Below, one piece after another: positions 55,519 to 64,000 of a stretch of 64,000 nucleotides of DNA (position 1 is its first letter; each line of letters begins with the position of its first letter). Both the position numbers and the translations under genes were made by a program. The stretch is taken from contig GG745344.1 in assembly GCA_000151295.1 (NCBI GenBank), positions 813,655 through 877,654 of the forward strand, given 5' to 3'. Source of the DNA: Allomyces macrogynus ATCC 38327 (Eukaryota; Blastocladiomycota; Blastocladiomycetes; Blastocladiales; Blastocladiaceae). The notes under the pieces were generated by a model. It had not been told where the DNA came from. It was given only the letters and a program-made list of their open reading frames with translations, and did not search any database.

Positions 55519-55947
55519 TGGGATGGAATGCGTTCCTGAATCGCGATCGGCGTTGTTCGACCTGGAGCTCACGCGGTGCGGCTCTGGTAGCCGTGGTCGG
55601 GTCGCGTGGTTGGGCAATGCCGTTGTTTCCGCTAAGTGCCTTCAGCACTTTTGTTTTTCCTTTTCAGTGATGTGGTGTTTGTCCCGCCCCCTCTTTCCGT
55701 GCCGTGCTGCTCGCCGGCCGGGCGGCACCTGTCGGTGCGCGCGTCGGCCACAACGCGTGGTTTAAGCGAATGCTGGGAGGGGGGAGGGGGGGGGGGGCAT
55801 GTTTGTTTTGGCATAGATATTGAGAAGACCGTACAGCACGAGGTGCACTCTGGGGTGGTAAATCGAATGTGGAAGTCATTTGTTGAATGTGAGCAATTTG
55901 GCGTTCTTGAGGATTCCTCACGACCAGAAACGCGCTGTTACTGCTTG
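55519..55947. other. Convergent 3' spacer with G-rich run
   Basis: Includes a G run at 55781-55797. No gene supported. Confidence 0.4.
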
Positions 55948-56962
55948 TCACGACTGGCGCCAATGCGACACATGCTCGCGACCATACTTCTTCCACCCGC
56001 CATAAGATGCGCCTCTTCCACTCTCATGCCTTATAAACTTCAAATCGTGAATTGTGAGTCCAAACTCAGGTGGATACAGTGTTGCGAGTGCAGGTTCCAA
56101 ATCAATGTATTGTCCAAACATGATATCCACATTCACAAGAAATGGGCGTGATTCGAGTGCGATGGTATAACGCTGATAATGCCATGTCAAGTTGCCATTT
56201 GTCAAGTCAGCTGGTTGCTGGTTGGATCGGGTAAGTGCAAGCACAAAATGGATTTTGGCGTGCAGGTCCCAAAGTATTGCACACAACAAACCACAGTACC
56301 ACTGGCAGTTGCCCTTGACATAGCCGCCCTTGACTTCAGGCTGTGCCAAATGTGACCAGAGCGGCTAGTCAAAAACCATGGGCATTTTAACGGTCAAGGC
56401 AAGCAGGTCAGGGGACGCCAGCAAGCCTGCATCAACAATATTAGATTTTGATAAGATGTGCCCTGGTAGCCAGAGTGATCACCGCCCTTTCAAACAATCA
56501 TTGCCCAAAATCAAAGTCTGCAAATCGGGCAGCATACATAAAATAGTGCCAGAAACGGCACTCTCGTTCCATGTTGACCACCAGATTGATGAGCATGAAC
56601 AATGTTGCAAGCTGCCCACCAGAAGCTGAAGCGCCAATCATCTGGAAGATTGAGTGCGCTTTGTGCAGACATGGACAGCAAACCACAGCCACATGTGGAG
56701 AGACTTTCCTGCACACTAGAATGCCGGAAACCCCCCAATCACAAAAATGAGATGCCTTTTGGGTTTGAGCTTCTTTTGATGATGACCAGGATGAGAGGAC
56801 TGACTGCAGCAAAGCGTCACAAACAACAGAAAACGGCCACCAGAAACGCTGGTCACGTACCGTTCCTGGGTGCAGCCTCCACGATGGATTTCTCTGTGCG
56901 CGCATGGATTGCAGCGTGTGGATTATGGTGCGCGCACCAGCAACCATTCTTGCCATCAGCAA
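55948..56962 (-). pseudogene. Possible diverged relative of F-box family 2
   Basis: Two minus-strand segments are protein-like: one at 56962-56498 (WWPFSVVCDALLQSVLSSW, then LATLFMLINLVVNMERE) and one at 56349-55948 (LLCAILWDLHAKIHFVLALT, LTWHYQRYTIALESRPFLVN, YPPEFGLTIHDLKF). The second weakly parallels the C-terminal domain of the 43-47 kb paralogues in order: WDL(H/Y), TWH, then a GL/GY-x-x-x-H-x-(Y/L)(D/K) segment. No F-box is found and no intron joins the two parts cleanly. GC content is lower than in neighbouring genes. It could be a decayed gene or an unknown gene. Confidence 0.3.
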
Positions 56963-57204
56963 GACAAGACTGAGTTACATCTTGTCACTGTTACGCTGCT
57001 CGTGGAGCTGCCGATCGTAATTTTCCTCCTGTGGATCCGCGCTCATGATGAGCTGGGCCAAAGGGGTTGCTGTGGTTGTGACAGGAAATTGTGCTCTGCT
57101 TCTGTTGTTCGCGACTGGTTCTGTTCAAGGTGTTTCTCCCTGCAGTGAAGTCTGTTTCGACATCGTTTGCCACAGTCCTCTCCTCCACACCTGCAAACTT
57201 CACT

Positions 57205-58253
57205 ATGAATGGTTCCAGCAACGACCAACCGCAATCGACTGTACCGGCAGCCGCCGCACCAAATTCGACCAATTTGCCCGCCGAACCCGCCATGGCGACC
57301 GTCGCCGTAATCGCTCCGACCGACCACGGCCGCCTCGAGGTCGGAAATGGACTCGTCGCGGATCCGCTGAGCGACGCACCCGAGCGGCCCGGATTGCCGC
57401 CGCCAAGTCTGAATCCATCCATGGCCGACCTGCCGGAGATCGACTACGCCGCTATCGAAGGTGAGCCGCTGTGAGAGCGCCCGTGGGAGCCAAGGGGACC
57501 GTGAACTGACGGTTGGTGACCACGATCTATAGCGTACTGCCAGATCCCGGAAAAGGACCGCGTGCAGCACTGGAGCGAAGGTACGCGCATGGTGCTGCTG
57601 CCGAGGGTCGACGGTGGGGTGGTGCGCTGACGGCCCGCGGTAGATTTCCTCACGCTCCTCACGTTCACATCCGAGACGGGCAAGCTCGCGTACGTTCCGT
57701 TGTCCATGGCGCGAACTCTGGGATCTTTTCTTGACCTGACGTGAATGAGCAGGTGCTCATGGGACTGGTACCGCGAGATCATCAAGGGTCGGCTCCTGTT
57801 GGTACGAACGTGCTCCGCTCGTCGTTGTCGCAGTCCGTCGCCAAACCTTGCTCAACGCGCTAATTGACTTACCGTGTTCTCAATCGATAGATTGTCACGT
57901 CGGAAAATGACCGTGCTACGACCGAAGGGCGCGCGCTCGACGTGGAAGGCATCAACCGGCAGCTGCACGTTATTGGGCGGCACTTCCGCTCGCTGACCGA
58001 GTACGTTTGACCAGTTCTCGTCGTCCCGTCAACGACCCTCCCTCCCCCTCATCTTCGGCGGTGATTTATCTGTAGGGCGCCGTTCACGATCCAACGCGTG
58101 TGCGAGCTGGTGCTGTTCCCGGGCAATGGGCAGCACAAGACGCTCGAAAAGTACCTGCGCGCGATTGAAAAGGTGGTTGGCGTGAGCTCCGACTGGCCGA
58201 TGCCGCCGGCGAACGGCATGGCGCTCGACGAGCCCACTCCCACCACGTCGTGA
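57205..58253 (+). CDS. Protein phosphatase 4 regulatory subunit 2 (PPP4R2/Psy4-like)
   Basis: Six exons (57205-57460, 57533-57580, 57644-57689, 57753-57801, 57891-58000, 58076-58253) give 228 residues with all phases consistent. The N-terminus is Ala/Pro/Asn-rich. The conserved part reads YCQIPEKDRVQHWSED, CSWDWYREIIKGRLLL, then EAPFTIQRVCELVLFPGNG and KTLEKYLRAIEKVVGVSS, the hallmark of PPP4R2. PP4 complexes act in DNA-damage recovery and centrosome or nuclear functions. The protein is shorter than animal PPP4R2 because it lacks the long acidic tail. The start at 57205 is chosen over an upstream in-frame ATG (57091) that would add an atypical hydrophobic stretch. Confidence 0.85.
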
Positions 58254-58328
58254 CCGAATCCGTAACGTGTTTGTAAATATATATTATGAACCCTATCGAT
58301 GATGCCCACACGCCCTTTCTCGTTTGAC

Positions 58329-59399
58329 CTACAGCTTCCACCCGCTCCAAATGGTGGCGACACCAAACGTCAGGTCCTCGTATCCTTGGCCCACGACCTG
58401 GAACCCTTCATGCTTCATCATGTCGACAAACTGCTGCTGCGTCGGGAACTTGCGAATCGACTCGACCAGGTACTGGTACGAGTCGCGGTCGTTGGCAAGG
58501 ATCTGGCCGAGGTGCGGGATCACGCGGAACGAGTAGGCGTCGTAGAGGCTGTTGGGCGGGAGAACGGTCGGTCAGTCCTCCGAACAGGAGTCATCCGCAC
58601 CAAGTGGAAAACGAGAACGTACGTGGACAAGAGCGGGTTGTTGACCTTGCCAAACTCAAGGACCATGAACCGGCCACCGGGCTTCAAGACGCGGTAGGCC
58701 TGGCGAATCACGCGGTCAATGTGCGTGCAGTTGCGAATACCAAACGCGATCGTATACGCGTCCATGGAATTGTCCTCGATCCCGGCCAGTTCCTCGGCAT
58801 TGCCCTCGACAAACGACACGTGCGGCCCGCCATTCTCGAGCCCGAGCTTGGAGAACCGCTGTGCACCGACGCGCAGCATTTCCGGGTTGATGTCGAACAC
58901 GGTAACGTGCGCGGCGCCAAGCGCACCGCCGTTTTGCTCGCGCACGTAGTCGAGGAACCGCAACGCAATGTCGCCGGTCCCGCCAGCAACGTCGAGCAGG
59001 CGCGTATCCGGTGCCGGGGCGAGACGCTCGATAAAGGCCGACTTCCAGCACCGGTGCACGCCGCCGGACATGGCGTCGTTCATCAGGTCGTAGTTGTCGG
59101 CGACCGAACTGAAGACGCCGCGGACTATGGGTGCGTGCGCGTAAGTGCGCGGAAGGAAGCGGGGATCACGGCACGGTGGAGGCGGGAAAGCACTCACCGA
59201 GCGACTCCTTGTCCTCCTCGCGCACGGTGCGGAAGCCAAAGTGCGTCGTGCCGGACGCATCGTGCTGGTCGCGGAGCATGCGCGTCGTCGACAGGCGCGC
59301 CGCGGTTGCGGCAGCTGCGGCGGTTGTTGCGGGGGTGGCGCGCGCGGCGCTGGTCAGGAGCGGGCGGGCGGCCGCTGCGAGCGAAGAGGGCCGGATCAT
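58329..59399 (-). CDS. Ubiquinone biosynthesis C-methyltransferase COQ5
   Basis: SAM-dependent methyltransferase that methylates 2-methoxy-6-polyprenyl-1,4-benzoquinol in the mitochondrial CoQ pathway. Three exons (59399-59198, 59124-58623, 58548-58329) encode 307 residues. The presequence is Ala/Thr/Arg-rich ([14 protein letters not shown]). Then come [22 protein letters not shown] motif [50 protein letters not shown], and [20 protein letters not shown] with the end [17 protein letters not shown]. These are UbiE/COQ5 signatures. It is divergent from RPT2. Confidence 0.94.
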
Positions 59400-59768
59400 G
59401 CTTGCGGTTGCTCTGCAGCAGGTTGAGATTGTGGTCGACAGCAGATTTGTTGGTTGTTGAAGCGGATGAAGACGGTCACGGCGGTGGTCAACAAAACAGT
59501 AATTATGATCTGCATTGACACGTGACCGCTCCTCGTCATCCTTTCGAAAACGTCTCCCCGACCAACCGACGCGTTGGTCGTGATCTGCCTCTGCCGTCGC
59601 TTCCATCGACGACAGCGACCGACCACCACGACGACGGCGACGCGACCCAGTACCACCGCGCGCAGACGAGCCTCTGCATCGACCCGGGCCACGCGCACCG
59701 CTTGCCGCTGATCGCGCACCACCGCCCCGACCGCACGACCGTCCTCGACACCAACCTGCTCGACCACC
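59400..59768. promoter_or_regulatory. Bidirectional spacer, COQ5/RPT2
   Basis: 369 bases shared between two divergent start codons. No individual element identified. Confidence 0.4.
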
Positions 59769-61365
59769 ATGGTAATTCGGACCGCTACCGTTGCTGTGAA
59801 GGAGATTCACTCGATGCGCTTCCATTGGCTGACGCTTGTCCTGAACGCACGCATCTAGGGTAACCAACAATCCGGCTTCCCAGGCATGCCCGGCGGCCCG
59901 CCCAAGAAGGGCGACAAGGACAAGGACAAGAAAAAGTGGGAGCCGCCCGTCGCCACGCGTGTCGGCAAAAAGAAGAAGTCCAAGGGCCCCGACTCGGCCT
60001 ACAAGCTGCCGCCGGGTATGTTTGCTTGACGCGTCGCATCCCATTCCATCACGAACGGAACTGACGCGCCCCTGTTGTCCAGTCTTCCCCACGACGCGAT
60101 GCCGCCTCAAGCTGCTCAAGATGGAGCGCATCAAGGACTACCTTAACATCGAGGAGGAGTACGTGACCAACCAGGAGCGGCTCAAGCCCAAGGACGACAA
60201 GCCCGCCAACGGTGCGGCGGCCGGCGCGGCCGAGGACACGTCTGACGAGCGCACCAAGGTGGACGACCTGCGCGGCACGCCCATGGCCGTCGGCACGCTC
60301 GACGAGATCATTGACGACGACCACGCCATCGTCTCGACCAACACGGGACCTGAATACTACGTGCCCATCATGTCGTTTGTCGACAAGGACCTGCTCGAGC
60401 CCGGATCCACGATTCTCATGCACCACAGGACCAACGCCGTCGTTGGTATCTTGGGCGACGATACGGACCCGACCGTCTCGGTCATGAAGCTCGAAAAGGC
60501 CCCGACCGAGTCGTACGCCGACGTCGGTGGGCTCGACCAGCAGGTGCAGGAGATCAAGGAGGCCGTCGAACTGCCGCTGACGCACCCGGAGCTCTACGAG
60601 GAGATGGGCATTCGGCCGCCAAAGGGTGTCATTCTGTACGTTTGCGCTTTGCTCATTGGACGCGCTCTCTTATGACCGCATTCTCACCTTCAGTCATGCT
60701 TCCATGGGCATAGCTACGGCCCACCCGGCACCGGCAAGACGCTGCTTGCCAAGGCCGTAGCCAACCAAACTTCGGCCACGTTCCTGCGCGTCGTCGGGTC
60801 GGAACTGATTCAAAAGTACCTTGGCGAGGGCCCGAAACTCGTGCGCGAAATCTTCCGTGTCGCCGAAGAACACGCGCCGTCGATTGTCTTTATTGACGAG
60901 ATCGACGCGGTCGGGACCAAGCGGTACGACTCGACATCGGGCGGCGAAAAGGAGATTCAGCGTACGATGCTCGAGCTGCTCAACCAGCTCGACGGGTTCG
61001 ACTCGCGTGGCGACGTCAAGGTGATCATGGCCACGAACCGCATCGAATCGCTCGACCCGGCGCTGATTCGGCCGGGCCGCATTGACCGCAAGATCGAGTT
61101 CCCGCTGCCGGACGTCAAGACCAAGCGCCGCATTTTCCATATTCATACAGCACGTATGACGCTCGCGCCGGATGTCGATCTCGAGGAGTTTGTCATGTCC
61201 AAGGATGACTTGTCGGGCGCCGATATCAAGGCCATTTGCACCGAGGCGGGTCTGCTCGCGCTGCGTGAGCGCCGCATGAAGGTCGTCGCGGACGATCTGC
61301 GCAAGGCCAAGGAGAAGGTGCTCTACCAGAAGTCCGAGGGCACGCCCGAGGGGCTGTACCTGTAG
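59769..61365 (+). CDS. 26S proteasome AAA-ATPase subunit RPT2 (PSMC1)
   Basis: Subunit of the ATPase ring of the 19S particle that unfolds substrates and opens the 20S gate. Exons are 59769-59771 (the ATG alone), 59859-60015, 60083-60635 and 60714-61365, giving ~454 residues. The spliced start reads M|GNQQSGF, a classical N-myristoylation signal known for Rpt2. [19 protein letters not shown] follows, then a coiled coil, the OB domain, Walker A GPPGTGKT (split from GVIL by intron 3), Walker [32 protein letters not shown] and a C-terminal LYL, the HbYX gate-opening motif. All expected RPT2 features are present. Confidence 0.95.
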
Positions 61366-61699
61366 GCGCGCACGCGCTGCAGCGTGTTCGGGTGACGGTT
61401 GTTGGTGTGACCCATGCCCGCGGCTGGGCACGAGCCAGCATCAAAATATCATTCCGTTGTCCAATGATCAGCTTCTCTTTCCACCAGCCTTCTCAGCCAA
61501 GTCTGCCATGTGCCTGGCATTGTGAGCGCGACCTCCAAAGTCAGGTGCGACGCGCAGGTTATGTAAGATCAAGCCCCTCTTCACGAAGTCAGACTGAGTC
61601 CAGGCGAGTTCGCGAGCATGACAATTTGTGGACACGTCAGTTCGTGGCCACCTCATCAGTTGAGTATAAAGAGCGATTCGGACTCCCTTCACTCCCCAA
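61366..61699. other. Spacer
   Basis: 3' side of RPT2. Nothing recognised. Confidence 0.35.
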
Positions 61700-63371
61700 A
61701 ACCAACAGTGTTCACGAATGAAAATGGACAGACACGATGCCGTCGCAAACGTGACGGGCAACTGGGACCCGGTGTCCAAACTAGATTATGTGAGCCGAAA
61801 AACAGCGTCAGGAAGCATCACCGCATCTTAAAGGGCTACCAGTCGAGCTCCTGCGCGACATTTTTGATATTATCGTTACAAGTGATCTGGACACCAAGAG
61901 CGACTGCACCGACGCTTCTCGTGCTCCGTCACGCAAGTCCAGTCCGCTGGGCGGCCGTGGATGCGACTGTTCGCTGGCACTTGGACGTCGATTTGACGAT
62001 CAATACGCACCGAATGCTCCGTTCAGAGGAGACGCGAATCCTCAATATTTTGTGCCTCAACGCCGTGCCGTCAGGACAGCGAGTTGCCTGGAAGTCGCCA
62101 AGCTGCATGGAAGTTGACGTTGGAATCGATGCATCTGCAACGGACCATTATGAAGCGGCAGAGACGGCGCAGAATTCGCAGTATCGTCGGCCGCCGCGGA
62201 TCGGGGTGAATATTGGCGGCATTGCACAGGAAAGCGGGAGGGAAAGCACCACATTGGCCAATCGTGACGGGCATTCTGACAATGGCGGCACGGCCGGGAT
62301 CAAGCACCACCCGTTGCGCATCAGCGCGTGTATTCATTGTCTCTGATCAACACGATTCCGGTCCCAGGCAATACCAGGCACTACAATGTCGACCACTTCA
62401 TGCGATAGCGCGCGGCTTTTGCTTCTGTGCTCTCCCGCATGATAGCGCTCTTTCCGAGCCTGAAAGTCGTGGCGTTGATGGAAGTGCGTGGTCTTTCTGC
62501 TCGAACATTGCTCGACGCTCTTGCCACGTCGCAGCTGAATTCGACCCTGTCGGTACTGCGCGTGAAGAATCTCATAGCCGATTGGTCCATCGTGCGCAAG
62601 CATTCGCTTCCTCAGCCGCAAGAGCTGTACTCCACGACACGCACCGTGTCTCCGCCATGCCCGAGTGCCACGCTTGCATGTCCTTCATGTCCACGCAGCA
62701 ACAGTCGGCCGCCGTGCTCTTTGGAAAGTGGTCAATACTGTGCGCGAGTTAGATTTGTCGATCAAGCCAGCACCGCCAACCGTGGGGCCACCAATCGTCG
62801 CGCCAGACAATACGACTGAGCCCGTCCGTGCCTGAACTCTTCGCAAGTGCCGAACCATTGGTAGGAAACTGTGCCGCGCAGCACTCGCAGCACCCCAAAG
62901 CATCACCAACGCACGACCCGTTGCTTTGGAGTTGTTTGCGCCATCTGAACACCCACGCCGCGCTCTTGTCGGTGATGGCCACTTGGTACGTCGCCATGTT
63001 GTCACGTCTCACGACGTTGCATGTCTTGTCGCGCGATGACAAGGTCCTTGCTCCACTGCCGCATTGCCCAAACCCCGTGACCGCAATGTTCATGGGCGTC
63101 AAGTTCACGCCCGAGCGGGTTGCGCAAGTCGCAGAGCATGTGCCACGGCTCTTTTGTGCGCTGTCGCATGAGCAACCCAGGGACGGGTTACAATGCAACA
63201 ATGGGCGTTCTGAAGCATCTCGTGGTGCGGCGTAGCGATGATATTCTGGCGCACTTGATTGCGAATGTGGCCGCGCCCGTGCTCGACCAAGCGGAGGGTG
63301 TCACGGCGCTAGAGTCAGTGCCAGATTTCCTGTGGCCGTCAGTCACGTCGGTCAAGATGCAGCAACTATAA
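61700..63371 (+). pseudogene. F-box/LRR-like relic, copy at right end
   Basis: At about 61820-62000 an F-box-like string (LPVELLRDIFDIIVTSDLD) and, in another frame, WAAVDATVRWHLDVDLTIN match the intact F-box protein (VVDDVLTWHLDLAVSVN). At 62430-62760 a leucine-rich part occurs (LFPSLKVVALMEVRGLSART, then LPQPQELY and VVNTVRELDLSIKP), matching the 2455-2630 and 3310-3480 blocks. At 62940-63370 a C-terminal part follows (LKHLVVRRSDDILAHLI, then LWPSVTSVKMQQL). These pieces are in several frames, so the gene is broken. The order F-box, WHLD, LRR, C-terminus is intact, giving a template for the other relics. Confidence 0.5.
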
Positions 63372-63635
63372 ACCAGCCCTGAGACATGCGATCTGAGCGC
63401 TGACAATGCGGTCTGGCCGCAGGTCGTTGATGTGCTTAACACCCGGTTCCCGGCGCCGGAGTTGGGAACGAGTAACACAGCGTGGACAGAACCGTGAGGT
63501 GGTGCATGGGGACGGCGGCCGTCCCATTAATCTCGTCATCCACTTCCGCTTTGGCCAAACGCGATGCTCCACCAAGCGACACATCATTGAGTTCGTCTTT
63601 CTCCATCTATTTAGTCCCTCTCCATTCTCCACCAA

Positions 63636-64000
63636 TCACAAGTCCAGCACCGTGTCCTTGTGCAACAAGTACGCGTCGACATCCGGCAACTTGAGCCCCT
63701 TGAACCGGCGCGACCGCCGCGGTTGCACCGCGCCATGACGCCGCCCACTGCCGAGCGACGACACGGACGACGCCGTCGACAGCGAGTAGTCGGACGTGTC
63801 GAGCGAGTTGTCGTAGTCGTCGGTCGTGTCACCCCGCGTGCGCGAGAGCGAAAATGACGCGGAGGCAGACCCGATCGACGTGTCGCATTCGTCGGCGACG
63901 CTGGACGCTGACTGCGAAACGGCGGCCGCTAGGGCGGCGAGGGAGGATGGGGCCGCGGACTGCGTGGGTGCGCTGGACCGCGACAGCGGCGCGGTGAATG
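63636..64000 (-). CDS. 3' end of a Ser-rich protein, partial
   Basis: An open frame enters from the right edge and ends in TGA at 63638-63636. It has no ATG inside the window, so it is the C-terminal ~120 residues of a gene continuing beyond 64000. The sequence is rich in Ser, Ala, Asp and Thr (DTTDDYDNSLDTSDYSLST), then turns basic (RRSRRFKGLKL) and ends PDVDAYLLHKDTVLDL. Codon use (strong GC3) is like the housekeeping genes here. Product not recognised. The basic-then-hydrophobic end could be a binding motif. Confidence 0.55.
   Translation of the reverse strand, partial: FTAPLSRSSAPTQSAAPSSLAALAAAVSQSASSVADECDTSIGSASASFSLSRTRGDTTDDYDNSLDTSDYSLSTASSVSSLGSGRRHGAVQPRRSRRFKGLKLPDVDAYLLHKDTVLDL

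Overview
The window is nuclear DNA of a GC-rich, intron-dense fungus. Fungal hallmarks are a ChAP-type exomer subunit, a mitochondrial homoserine/serine O-acetyltransferase, a Pho85-type CDK and a Chz1-type histone chaperone. A class C (GABA-B-like) receptor and animal-style genes rarely kept in Dikarya (PINCH, a GBP-type GTPase, ANKRD39-like, CCDC97-like) point to an early-diverging zoosporic lineage. I infer Blastocladiomycota (Allomyces-like), but the sequence alone does not prove it. Introns are short (mostly 50-110 nt) and start GTAYG or GTGCG. Several genes carry coding microexons (3, 8, 14, 16, 16, 20 and 23 nt). There is one 100-N assembly gap (33919-34018), and the first ~250 bases are poor contig-end sequence.

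Region 1 (1-9.8 kb) is accessory. It holds three members of an unrecognised secreted-protein family. Each has a signal peptide, then a Kex2-like LARR site, then the motif DWxNSxPYDxSxWDGxRW. They alternate with broken copies of an F-box/leucine-rich-repeat-like family. This is the best candidate for undescribed biology in the window.

Region 2 (9.8-31.5 kb) is mostly housekeeping: ChAP (exomer cargo adaptor), PINCH (five LIM domains), a small unknown protein, F-actin capping protein alpha, a CHZ-domain histone chaperone, an intact 517-residue F-box protein, a class C GPCR with a PH-like tail, the U4/U6 snRNP protein PRPF4, a Met2/Cys2-family acetyltransferase and a GBP-type large GTPase.

Region 3 (32-41.6 kb) has a PAS-kinase-like Ser/Thr kinase whose 5' part runs into the gap, a Pho85-type CDK with a Gln/Ala tail, and a vigilin/Scp160-type multi-KH protein. 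One vigilin repeat carries three compensating single-base anomalies.

Region 4 (42-47 kb) holds a second F-box family: two intact paralogues with identical intron positions and a shared C-terminal domain, next to an eroded gene of unknown type.

Region 5 (47.4-64 kb) returns to housekeeping: sulfide:quinone oxidoreductase, ANKRD39-like, RPB6, CCDC97-like, a MEF2-type MADS factor, a possible diverged F-box relative, PPP4R2-like, COQ5 and proteasome RPT2. It ends with another F-box/LRR-type relic and the 3' end of a Ser-rich protein that leaves the window. Several gene pairs are divergent and share short intergenic promoters (ChAP/PINCH, small unknown/CapA, PRPF4/acetyltransferase, CCDC97/MADS, COQ5/RPT2). 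I found no rRNA, tRNA, CRISPR array or intact transposon by eye.
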